From the NCBI GenBank assembly GCA_022241605.1, contig JAKOMQ010000012.1, positions 1 to 64,000 on the forward strand: a DNA stretch of 64,000 nucleotides, given 5' to 3'. The DNA is from Aquimonas sp. (GTDB taxonomy: Bacteria > Pseudomonadota > Gammaproteobacteria > Xanthomonadales > Xanthomonadaceae). Positions 33,739 through 41,306 of the stretch are shown here, piece by piece; within the stretch, counting starts at the first letter, position 1, and every line of letters starts with the position of its first letter. Made by a program: the position numbers and the translations under genes. Below the pieces are notes generated by a model. It searched no databases. It saw only the letters and a list, made by a program, of their open reading frames with translations, and was not told the DNA's origin.

Positions 33739-34377
33739 ATGAACATGGCCTCCGCCACCCAGACACTGCCCAGCTGGCTCGAACAGGCCTGGCTGGAGCG
33801 CTACCTTGCGCGCGGGCTGGATTCCGCCCAGACCGCGTGGTTCGAGTCCTACCTGCTGGACAAGCCGCATCTGATCGCCCAAGTGGAGGCGGATTCGGCC
33901 CTGCGCGCCGTGGTCAGCGTCGAGGCCGATCCGCTGCGCCTGCAGCCCGCGCCCCGCATCGCACCCATCCGTGAGCCGCGCCTTGTTTGGCGTGGTGCGG
34001 CGTTGTTCGTACTCGGTCTCGGGCTGGGTGCGCTGGGCCTGCAGCTGCTCGGACCCGCTGCCATCGATGCTGCCTCGGCCCCTACCCGGATCGTCTACGA
34101 CAGTCTGCGCGGTAGCTACAGCGCACCGCGCGTCGATCCGGGCGACCCTGCAGCGGCGGTGATGATCGTGGAGGTGGCGATGCCGCTGGGCAGCCGCATC
34201 CAGGCGGCCAGCGCGACAGTCGATGGGCATCCGCAGCCGCTGCCGCGCGCGCCGGTCTCCAGCGAGGGCTTCGCCACCTACACCCTGCCGAGCGCCTGGC
34301 GCGGCCGCGGCGTGCTGCGCTTCGAGCTGCAGCTGCGCGACGCCGGCAGCGCGCCGACCGTCGAGGTCACTCTTTAG
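33739..34377 (+). CDS. Membrane protein resembling an anti-sigma factor
   Basis: The product is 212 residues (a second ATG is two codons in). The N-terminal cytoplasmic part (ERYLARGLDSAQTAWFESYL) resembles the helical bundle of anti-sigma domains but lacks the HxxxCxxC zinc site. One membrane helix lies at about 85-105 (AALFVLGLGLGALGLQLLG), and the periplasmic part of about 100 residues is beta-rich (FATYTLPSAWRGRGVLRFEL). The order after an ECF gene supports an anti-sigma role, but the family is not one I recognise. If so, proteolysis by the downstream protease-like proteins could control release of the sigma factor. That is inference. Confidence 0.7.
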   Translation: MNMASATQTLPSWLEQAWLERYLARGLDSAQTAWFESYLLDKPHLIAQVEADSALRAVVSVEADPLRLQPAPRIAPIREPRLVWRGAALFVLGLGLGALGLQLLGPAAIDAASAPTRIVYDSLRGSYSAPRVDPGDPAAAVMIVEVAMPLGSRIQAASATVDGHPQPLPRAPVSSEGFATYTLPSAWRGRGVLRFELQLRDAGSAPTVEVTL

Positions 34378-34619
34378 GAAAGGCCGGATCAACGCCATGC
34401 GCGAGCTGATCAGACGTAGGGCGTGCGGCGCCGGTCCGGACTCGCGCTCGCTGGATCAGGCACTTTCGCGCTCAATTCGCGGGCGCGCCACCCATGGCGC
34501 TCGGGGAGCTCCGACAGATCAGAGCTTTCCTGACGGCGCGGCTGTCGGCTCCACAGCTTCATCCAGCGTACGAAGGCGCAGCGCTTCGCCTTCGTTTTCC
34601 AACCGGCGGAGTGCAGCGC

Positions 34620-35747
34620 ATGTCGAATGTTCCTGCGGGTCTGGTTCAAATCCGTGATGCCGCCGGGGTGGTACTTGGCACCGGCCTGGCGCTGGCGCCG
34701 CGCTGGGTGCTGAGCGCCGGCCATGTGCTTCGGCAGAAGCAGAGCATGGTCGAGGTGGTCGACTGCGCCGGCCTCGGCCGGGCCTGGGTGCGCACCCTGC
34801 ACTGGGACGGCGCTGAGCAGCGCATCCTCGCCCCCGGCTGGAAGACCCCCGGCCCCTGCATCCTGCTGGAGCTCGCCGATGAACTGATGGCCGGCACGCC
34901 GGCGCTGGGTCTGGTCGAAACCCTCAAGCCGGCGGTGGCGCTGCGTGTTTTCGGCCTTGGCCAGGACGCCAAGGGCAACTATCCGACCCACCCCAAGGCC
35001 ATCGACATGAAGGTGCTAGGCGTCGGTCCGGACGGCGTCGACTACGCCCCAGCAGGCGATGGCGCGCCGGGGGCGGACGACAGCGGTGCGCCCGTGTTGG
35101 GCCCGCAGGGCGTCGTCTTTGGCGTGCACGAAGGGCGCCGTGCGAACGGCAACTACTGGTTCAGGGGCTTCGATGCCCAGTCCCGGGCATGGATCGATGC
35201 GCTCCGTACCCAGCCTGCTCCGGGCAACGAGCCCTTCCTGCTGCGTGCGCGCTTTCCCTGCCGCATGGTTCCCAAGCCCGACATGCTCCACGGCGACTTC
35301 CTGCTGGGCAGCGCCGGCGGTCGCGGCCTGCTGCAGATCGGTGATGTGCTCAGGTTTGAGGCGACCGGCAGCGGGCTCGCACTCAGCGTGATCCGGTCCA
35401 AGGCCGTCGTCATCGAGGGCGTGAAGCTCAAACCCGTCGGCGTGGCGCCGCGGGTCTGGGCTTGGAGCGGGGAATTCCTGCAGGGCGGCGCGGCCAACAC
35501 CGTCTATGTGTTCGCCCGCGAGCTTGCCGCCACCCAGCAGAAAGCCATCCGGCTGCGTCTGGAGGTGTTCGTGGAGGGTGGCGCCCACAAGCGTCCGACC
35601 GAGGACAACCTGCTGCCGCGCAGCGGTCGCGACTGGAGCCTGCCGCCGGCCCGCAGCTGGCCACCGACAGGCCCCGGCGTGCCCGTTGAGGCGGCTTCCG
35701 GCCTGCAGCAGGAAGACGAGGGCGAGGGCGTAGAACATGAGCCCTGA
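34620..35747 (+). CDS. Trypsin-like serine protease homologue with degenerate active site
   Basis: The product is 375 residues from an ATG with GGAG 8 bp upstream; a frame opening at 34494 would add 42 residues. Residues 1-190 have trypsin-fold features: His35 in LSAGHVL and Ser155 in ADDSGAPVLG, like the GDSGGP motif. Where the catalytic Asp is expected (DIALL), the sequence reads GPCILLEL, with no Asp, so activity is uncertain. The C-terminal 180 residues are beta-rich and unfamiliar. No signal peptide is visible, so a cytoplasmic location is likely. It sits between the membrane protein and the TPR-CHAT gene with an uncoding gap of about 240 bp before it. Substrate or partner is unknown, but the neighbouring CHAT protein is an obvious candidate. 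Confidence 0.7.
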   Translation: MSNVPAGLVQIRDAAGVVLGTGLALAPRWVLSAGHVLRQKQSMVEVVDCAGLGRAWVRTLHWDGAEQRILAPGWKTPGPCILLELADELMAGTPALGLVETLKPAVALRVFGLGQDAKGNYPTHPKAIDMKVLGVGPDGVDYAPAGDGAPGADDSGAPVLGPQGVVFGVHEGRRANGNYWFRGFDAQSRAWIDALRTQPAPGNEPFLLRARFPCRMVPKPDMLHGDFLLGSAGGRGLLQIGDVLRFEATGSGLALSVIRSKAVVIEGVKLKPVGVAPRVWAWSGEFLQGGAANTVYVFARELAATQQKAIRLRLEVFVEGGAHKRPTEDNLLPRSGRDWSLPPARSWPPTGPGVPVEAASGLQQEDEGEGVEHEP

Positions 35748-35825
35748 GGCGAGCCTTCGCGCCGCGATGCGGCCTGCGCTGCGGGCCCTGCGTGCATGCC
35801 CCTGCGGTGCCCGGGCCGCGGCCTG

Positions 35826-38789
35826 ATGGACGCGCGCCTGCTGCTGCTGGTGCTCATGGCAATGGATGCGGGCGCGGCGGCGGCGTCCGCCTGGAGCTGC
35901 GACGGCGCGGACCCTGCGACCGCACGGTTGCTCGACGTCCCGCTGCGGCTGCAGCTCGCGCCCGGTCCCGCGAGTGCGGCGGTGCTGGTGCTGGAGGAGC
36001 GCGGCGCCAGCCTCGGCTGGGCGCTGGATGATCAGCCGGTCGCCCCCTTCGGCAGCCGCCCCCCGCGATTGGCGCTGCAGGCGCTGCGGATCGAGCGCCC
36101 TTCGCTATTGCGGGTCGAAGCACAGCGCGCAGGCGATGTCGCGCAGGTGCAGGTTCAGCTGCATTGCCGGCCCGATCCGGGCCTGCAGGCCCTGCCGGCC
36201 TGCATCGCCGAGGCCGCCGCCCGAGCTGCCGGGCCGCTGGATGCGCGCGCCGAGCTCAATGGCGAGCTGGCCGACAGCAGTCCGCTGTGTGCGGCCGTGC
36301 TGGCCCACGCACAGGCCCAGGCGCTCAGCCGCGCCGGTAGCAATCAGGCCGGGATCGAGGCGCATGCCGAGGTCGCCGAGCGCTGGCAGGCCCTGCAGCA
36401 TCCCACCCGCGCGCTCGCCGCCGAGGTCGGGCGGCTCGCCCTGCTGCAGCGGGCCGGTCGGCTGGAGGATGCGGTGCAGGCGGCGGCCGGCGTGGCTGCC
36501 CAGTCGCAGGCGCTGGTCGAGCCGGCGGGGGCCTATTACCGTGCCCGCGCTGAGGGCGTGCGCTGCAACGCGCTGTTCCGGCTTGGTCGGCAGGCCGAAG
36601 CGCGGGCCTGCGCGACGCCGCTGCCGGAGCGCTTCGAGGCGCTGGCGGAAGCCAGCGAGGCCGCCAATGCATGGTTCAATCTCGCCGCCATGGCCGCCGA
36701 CGAAGGCCGCGAGGGCGAGGCCCGCACAGCGCTGGATCGCGCCGCCAGCCCGGGCGCGAGCCCGCTGGTGCGAGCGCGGGTGGCGCAGCTGCGCAGCGGC
36801 CTGTTGGCCGATGCGGGCGACATCAACGCCGCCCTCGCCGAGGCCAGCGCGGCGCTGGCGCATTTCGAAGCGGCGGGCGAGACACGCTGGCAGGCCAACG
36901 TCTATCTGCGCTTGGCCGAGTTCAAGCTCGGCCTCGGTGCCCACGCCGAGGCCAGCGCCTACGTCGATGCCGCGCTGGAGCGGCTGCCCTCTGCCGAGGC
37001 CCCGGAACGGCTGGCGGCCGCCCTGCTGCTGCGCGCGCGGGTGCGGGCGGCCGCCGGCCAACCCGGCGCGCTGGATGATGCCGAGGCCGCCGCCGCGGTC
37101 TTCACCGCCGGCAGTCAGCCGCTCTCGGCCCTGCGCGCCGGCCTGCTGGCGCAGCGCATCGCGCCCGATTCGCGGCGTCTGCGGCGGCTGGTCGGCGCTG
37201 CCGCCGAGCTTGAGCTGTCGCCGCGAGTGCAGCGCGAGCTGGAGCTGGCGCAAGCGCGCGCCGCCCTTGAACTCGATGCCCTCGACGAGGCGGGCCGCCT
37301 GCTCGACAGCGAGGACGACAGCGGCTCGCTCAGCCAGTATCTGGAGGCGCGCCTGCTGCGCGCCCGCCTGCTGCTGCGCGCCGGCGAGGGGCAAGCGGCG
37401 CTGAGCCTGATCGAGGGCGATATCGCGCGCGTGCGCAGCCTCGCCGAATCCGCCGGCGGCAGTGGCCTGCGCCATCTTGCGGCGCGCCGCCTGCTGCCGC
37501 TGCGCGCCGCCTGGGTCGACACCTGGGGCGAGCTCGACCCGGCGCAGCGTCCGTCTGACCTGCACGTCCTCGGCGTGTTGCTCGACACCCACGTCGATCG
37601 ACTGCTTCGTAGCAGCGTGACGGAATCGCAAACCTTGACGACGCCACGCGCCCTGGCCGGCGCCCTGTTGCGCGATGAGGACGGCATCGGCGAGGCCGAG
37701 CTGCTGGCCCAGCGAGCGCTGCTGGCGCAGATGCTGGGCCAGCGCGCGCCACCGGCAGCGGCCCGACGCGACGATCTGCAGGCAGCGCTGCATCGCCTCG
37801 GCCCTGAGCAGCGCGTGCTCGCGCACGGCTTCGGTGAGCGCCACGCGCTGGTGCTGATGGCCGGGCCCGAGCGAGTGCAGACGCAGATGCTGGGCGCCGC
37901 AGCGCCGCTGCGGCAGTGGGTGCGTGCCCTGCGCGAAGCCCTGGCAAGCACCGCCCTACCGCTGGACGAGGTCGAGGCGCGCGCGGCGGCGGCCTCGGCC
38001 CTGCTGCCCAGTCGCGAACTGCCCGCCCATCCGGACCTGCAGCTGCTGGTGCTGGCCGACCCCGAGCTCAGTGGCCTGCCGCTGGCCCTGCTGCGGTGGC
38101 CGGGTGAGGCCCGGCCGCTGCTGGAGCGCGCCCGCCTGAGCTGGGTCGACGGCCTGCCCGAGCAGCCTTCGGCGCTGCGCGCTGGCGCCAACGTGCATGC
38201 GCTGATCGCCGGCGATGCCGGCCAGCCGGGACTGCCCCTGCTGCAGTCCGTGGCCGCCGAGCCCGGCCTGATCGAGCAGGGCCTGGGGCGAGCGCTCGGT
38301 TCGGTGGAGCCCGCCCAGCGCGCCCGACTGCGCCAGCGTTTGGCTGACCCCGAGGCCTGGGTGCACGTGGCCGCGCACGGCAGCACCCGCGCCGGCGTGC
38401 AGGGCTTTTCCGGCCTGTGGCTGCAGGCCGGGGCGGAGACCGACGACGCAGCCGGATTTCTCAACTGGCTGGAACTGGCGGCCTGGCCGGTGGCAGCGCC
38501 GCTGGTGGTGCTCAACGCCTGCGCTCTGGCCGAAGCCGGGACCGCCGATGCCGGCGCCAGCGCCAGCTTCGCGAGCGCGCTCTCGGCGGCCGGCAGCGAC
38601 CACGTGGTGGCAGCACTGTGGCCGGTCAGCGACGCCGCCTCGGCGCTCTGGGTGGAGCGCTTCTACGCCCGCCTCGCCGAGGCCCACGACCCCGCCGCCG
38701 CCCTCCAGGCCGCCCAGCAACGCCTGCGCGAATCGCGCAGCTTCCGCCATCCGCACCACTGGGCGGCGCTGGTGCATCTGCAGCGCTAG
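35826..38789 (+). CDS. Exported TPR-rich CHAT (caspase-like) protein
   Basis: The product is about 987 residues from the ATG at 35826, which gives a hydrophobic signal-like start (MDARLLLLVLMAMDAGAAAA); a start 10 codons upstream is possible. A short beta-rich region (about 30-120) is followed by roughly 450 residues of helical TPR-like repeats. A C-terminal CHAT domain starts near 780 and has His851 in VHVAAHGS and Cys899 in VLNACALAE, the dyad of the caspase-like fold. GLPLALLRWPG and ALWPVSDAA are further CHAT marks. CHAT proteases act in programmed proteolysis, as in Craspase and gasdermin systems. The signal sequence would put this one in the periplasm, which is unusual. It ends the ECF module; the ABC exporter is convergent. 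Confidence 0.85.
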   Translation: MDARLLLLVLMAMDAGAAAASAWSCDGADPATARLLDVPLRLQLAPGPASAAVLVLEERGASLGWALDDQPVAPFGSRPPRLALQALRIERPSLLRVEAQRAGDVAQVQVQLHCRPDPGLQALPACIAEAAARAAGPLDARAELNGELADSSPLCAAVLAHAQAQALSRAGSNQAGIEAHAEVAERWQALQHPTRALAAEVGRLALLQRAGRLEDAVQAAAGVAAQSQALVEPAGAYYRARAEGVRCNALFRLGRQAEARACATPLPERFEALAEASEAANAWFNLAAMAADEGREGEARTALDRAASPGASPLVRARVAQLRSGLLADAGDINAALAEASAALAHFEAAGETRWQANVYLRLAEFKLGLGAHAEASAYVDAALERLPSAEAPERLAAALLLRARVRAAAGQPGALDDAEAAAAVFTAGSQPLSALRAGLLAQRIAPDSRRLRRLVGAAAELELSPRVQRELELAQARAALELDALDEAGRLLDSEDDSGSLSQYLEARLLRARLLLRAGEGQAALSLIEGDIARVRSLAESAGGSGLRHLAARRLLPLRAAWVDTWGELDPAQRPSDLHVLGVLLDTHVDRLLRSSVTESQTLTTPRALAGALLRDEDGIGEAELLAQRALLAQMLGQRAPPAAARRDDLQAALHRLGPEQRVLAHGFGERHALVLMAGPERVQTQMLGAAAPLRQWVRALREALASTALPLDEVEARAAAASALLPSRELPAHPDLQLLVLADPELSGLPLALLRWPGEARPLLERARLSWVDGLPEQPSALRAGANVHALIAGDAGQPGLPLLQSVAAEPGLIEQGLGRALGSVEPAQRARLRQRLADPEAWVHVAAHGSTRAGVQGFSGLWLQAGAETDDAAGFLNWLELAAWPVAAPLVVLNACALAEAGTADAGASASFASALSAAGSDHVVAALWPVSDAASALWVERFYARLAEAHDPAAALQAAQQRLRESRSFRHPHHWAALVHLQR

Positions 38790-38844
38790 TCGCACAAGGC
38801 GGGTCGCCCGTTTGGCCAGGCCCTGCAGCCTGGCGGCCGCGCGC

Positions 38845-40083
38845 TTACTCCGTGCGCAGCGCTGCAATCGGGTCCAGCGCGGCCGCACGCTGTGCCGGGT
38901 ACACGCCGAAGGCCAGGCCCACCGCGGCGCAGAGGCTGGCTGCTGCGAGTACCGGCAGCGGCGACCAGGCCACCTGCCAGCCCGCCAGCGCGGCGATCAG
39001 GTAGGCCAGCGCGGCGCCGAACAGCAGGCCGAAGCCGGCACCGGCCACGCACACCACCGCGGTCTCGCGCATGAACTGGGCGACCACGTCGCGGCGGCGC
39101 GCGCCGAGTGCGCGCAGCAGGCCGATCTCACGCTGCCGCTCCAGCACGTTGGCCAGCATGATGTTCATGATGCCGATGCCGCCGACCAGCAGGCTGACGG
39201 CGGCGATCGCACCCATCACGATGCGGAAGATGCGCTGGGTCTGCTGGTTCTGCGCGAACAGCCTCGCCGGCAGCAGCAGCCGGTAGTCGTCGACGCCGGC
39301 GTGGCGCTGGGCCAGCACCGCCGCTGCCACCGCTGCCCCGCGCTGCACCTGGTCGGCCGCGGCGAAGCCCAGCAGCACCCGGTCGACCTCGTCCTCCAGC
39401 GGCTGGAAGCGAAATCGCAGCAGGGCGCTGGCCAGCGGGATGAAGGCGCGGTTGCTGTCCAAGCCGAGGCGCACGCCCTCGAACTGGGCGCCGGCGAGAT
39501 CGCGGTCGGCAAGCACGCCCACCACCTCGAACCAGGCGTGGTTGAGTTTGACCCATTGCCCGAGGGCCGCACCCTCCGGAAACAGCTGCCGCGCCGCCTG
39601 GTGCCCCAGCACGACAACAGCCGCGCCCGCGGACTCGTCGGCATCCGTCAGCGCCCGACCTTGCGCCAGCGTCAGCGACGACAGCTCGAAGTAGTCAGGG
39701 CTGACGCCGTGGATGCCGGCGTCGGCGGCGCCGGCGTCGCTGAACACCGAGTGCGTGCGCACAGCCTTCTCAGCGGCCGCGCGCCGCGCCCCGGGCACGC
39801 TCTCCAGCAGGGCGCGGGCATCGGCTCGGGTCAGGCCCAGGCTGCGCTCGCGGCGCTCACGCAGGGCCTCGCCGTCGGCGCTGATCGCCTCCACGATCAG
39901 GTTGTTCAGGCCCAGGCCTTCGACCAGGCGCAGGGCCTCGCGGCGGCTGCCCTCGCCGACGCCCTGCATGGCCACGATCGAGCCGACGCCGAAGACCAGG
40001 CCCAGCAGGGTCAGGCCGGTGCGCAGGCGGCGGCGCCAGAGTTCGTCCAGGGCTTCGCGCCAAAGCTTGAGTGCTGGGCTCAT
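38845..40083 (-). CDS. MacB-type ABC transporter permease
   Basis: The product is 412 residues of the FtsX/MacB family. It has an N-terminal membrane helix (RTGLTLLGLVFGVGSIVAMQ), a periplasmic MacB-PCD domain of about 200 residues, and three C-terminal helices (VMGAIAAVSLLVGGIGIMNI and others). The LLGLVFGVGS and GIGIMNIMLANVLERQREIG motifs are diagnostic. It would work as a dimer with the ATPase at 43224-43910 in a mechanotransmission exporter. ATGA overlap with the adaptor gene before it. Confidence 0.88.
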   Translation of the reverse strand: MSPALKLWREALDELWRRRLRTGLTLLGLVFGVGSIVAMQGVGEGSRREALRLVEGLGLNNLIVEAISADGEALRERRERSLGLTRADARALLESVPGARRAAAEKAVRTHSVFSDAGAADAGIHGVSPDYFELSSLTLAQGRALTDADESAGAAVVVLGHQAARQLFPEGAALGQWVKLNHAWFEVVGVLADRDLAGAQFEGVRLGLDSNRAFIPLASALLRFRFQPLEDEVDRVLLGFAAADQVQRGAAVAAAVLAQRHAGVDDYRLLLPARLFAQNQQTQRIFRIVMGAIAAVSLLVGGIGIMNIMLANVLERQREIGLLRALGARRRDVVAQFMRETAVVCVAGAGFGLLFGAALAYLIAALAGWQVAWSPLPVLAAASLCAAVGLAFGVYPAQRAAALDPIAALRTE

Positions 40084-41306
40084 GGCGCAGCCTCTGCGGC
40101 GCCGGCCAGCAGCACGCGTTCGCCCGGCTCAAGCCCGCCGATGATCTGGCTGCGCACCGGGCCGCGCTGGCCCAGCTCCACCGCGCGCGGCTCGATGCCG
40201 GATCGCCCTGCGACCTGCACCGTGGCCTGCGTGCCCTCCACCTGCAGGGCGACATTGGGCAGGGTGATCGCCGCCTCGGACTCCAGCAGCAGCACCCGCA
40301 CGCCGAAGCCCATGCCGGGCACCCAACCCTGCGCCGCGGCGACCTCGGCCGGCACCTGCGCGCGCATCTGCAGGTATTTCACCGGGCTTGCGCGGTTGCG
40401 CTGCTGGGCGCTGCCGGCCACCCAGTGCAGCTGACCCCGCACCGCCAGCTCGGGCCGGCCGAGCGGATGGAACTCCACCGCGGTGCCGACCGCGATCCCC
40501 GTCGCTTCGTTCTGCGGCAGGCTGATCTCAAGCTCCAGCGCGCTGGCATCGGGCAGGCTGGCGAACTCGTTGCCGGCCCACATCTGTCCGCCCAGACGCG
40601 GCTTCTCGCCGCTCCAGTTGGCGGTCAGCACCAGAACCCCGGCGTTGGGTGCGCGCAGCTCTAGCGCATCGAGGTCGCCGCGCCGGCGCTGCGCGTTGAG
40701 CTCGTGGGTGGCGCGCTGGTTGTCCAGCACCGCCTGCTCGGCGCGTGCCAGCAGCAGGCTGCGCTGCAGCCGCCAATCGATCACGCTGCGCTTCTCCCCG
40801 AGGAACTCGAGGTCCTCCAGCGCGTCCAGCACCTCGTTGCGGGCGAACATGGCCAGATCCGCGCCTTCGTAGCGACGCGCGATCGCCAGCTGACCCTCGA
40901 CGTCGGCCAGGTCCACGTCCAGGCGACCACGCTCGGCCGAGAGCCGCGCGGCGATCCCATCCCGGGCGAGCGCGCCGCGCAAGAGGTCCAGCAGGGCCTT
41001 GTCCAGCTCCAGCTCGCTCTGCGGTGCGCCGAAGCGCGCCACCAGGGCGCCGGCCTCGACCCGGCTGCCGTCCTCAGCCATCCACAGCAGCTGCCGCTGG
41101 CTCCAGTTTTCGCCGGGTACCAGCAGCGGCGTGGCGCGGGTGGCGCGCAGCCGGCCTTCGGTTTCGACCTGCATGCGGGTCGGGCGCAGTTCGACGGTTT
41201 CAAGCACGGCCCCGTCCGGGCCGGACTCGCTGCCGCAGCCTGCCAGCAGGCCGACCAGCAGCACCGCCGCCGCCCGGCGGCGAGAGGTTTGCGAACAGGG
41301 CTTCAT
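40080..41306 (-). CDS. Lipoprotein periplasmic adaptor of the ABC exporter
   Basis: The product is 408 residues. Lipobox LAGC is at the end of AAAVLLVGLLAGC. A hairpin of coiled-coil helices (about residues 110-200) interrupts a lipoyl-like region, followed by beta-barrel and membrane-proximal domains (HPLGRPELAVRGQLHWVAGS, GFGVRVLLL). This is a MacA/HlyD-type adaptor that joins the inner-membrane exporter to an outer-membrane channel. It overlaps both the double adaptor gene upstream and the permease downstream by four bases. Confidence 0.82.
   Translation of the reverse strand: MKPCSQTSRRRAAAVLLVGLLAGCGSESGPDGAVLETVELRPTRMQVETEGRLRATRATPLLVPGENWSQRQLLWMAEDGSRVEAGALVARFGAPQSELELDKALLDLLRGALARDGIAARLSAERGRLDVDLADVEGQLAIARRYEGADLAMFARNEVLDALEDLEFLGEKRSVIDWRLQRSLLLARAEQAVLDNQRATHELNAQRRRGDLDALELRAPNAGVLVLTANWSGEKPRLGGQMWAGNEFASLPDASALELEISLPQNEATGIAVGTAVEFHPLGRPELAVRGQLHWVAGSAQQRNRASPVKYLQMRAQVPAEVAAAQGWVPGMGFGVRVLLLESEAAITLPNVALQVEGTQATVQVAGRSGIEPRAVELGQRGPVRSQIIGGLEPGERVLLAGAAEAAP

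Noticed and set aside
33047..38789. Gasdermin or type III-E CRISPR system
   Set aside because: CHAT and trypsin-like proteins prompted the search, but there is no gasdermin-like pore protein, no Cas gene and no repeat array.
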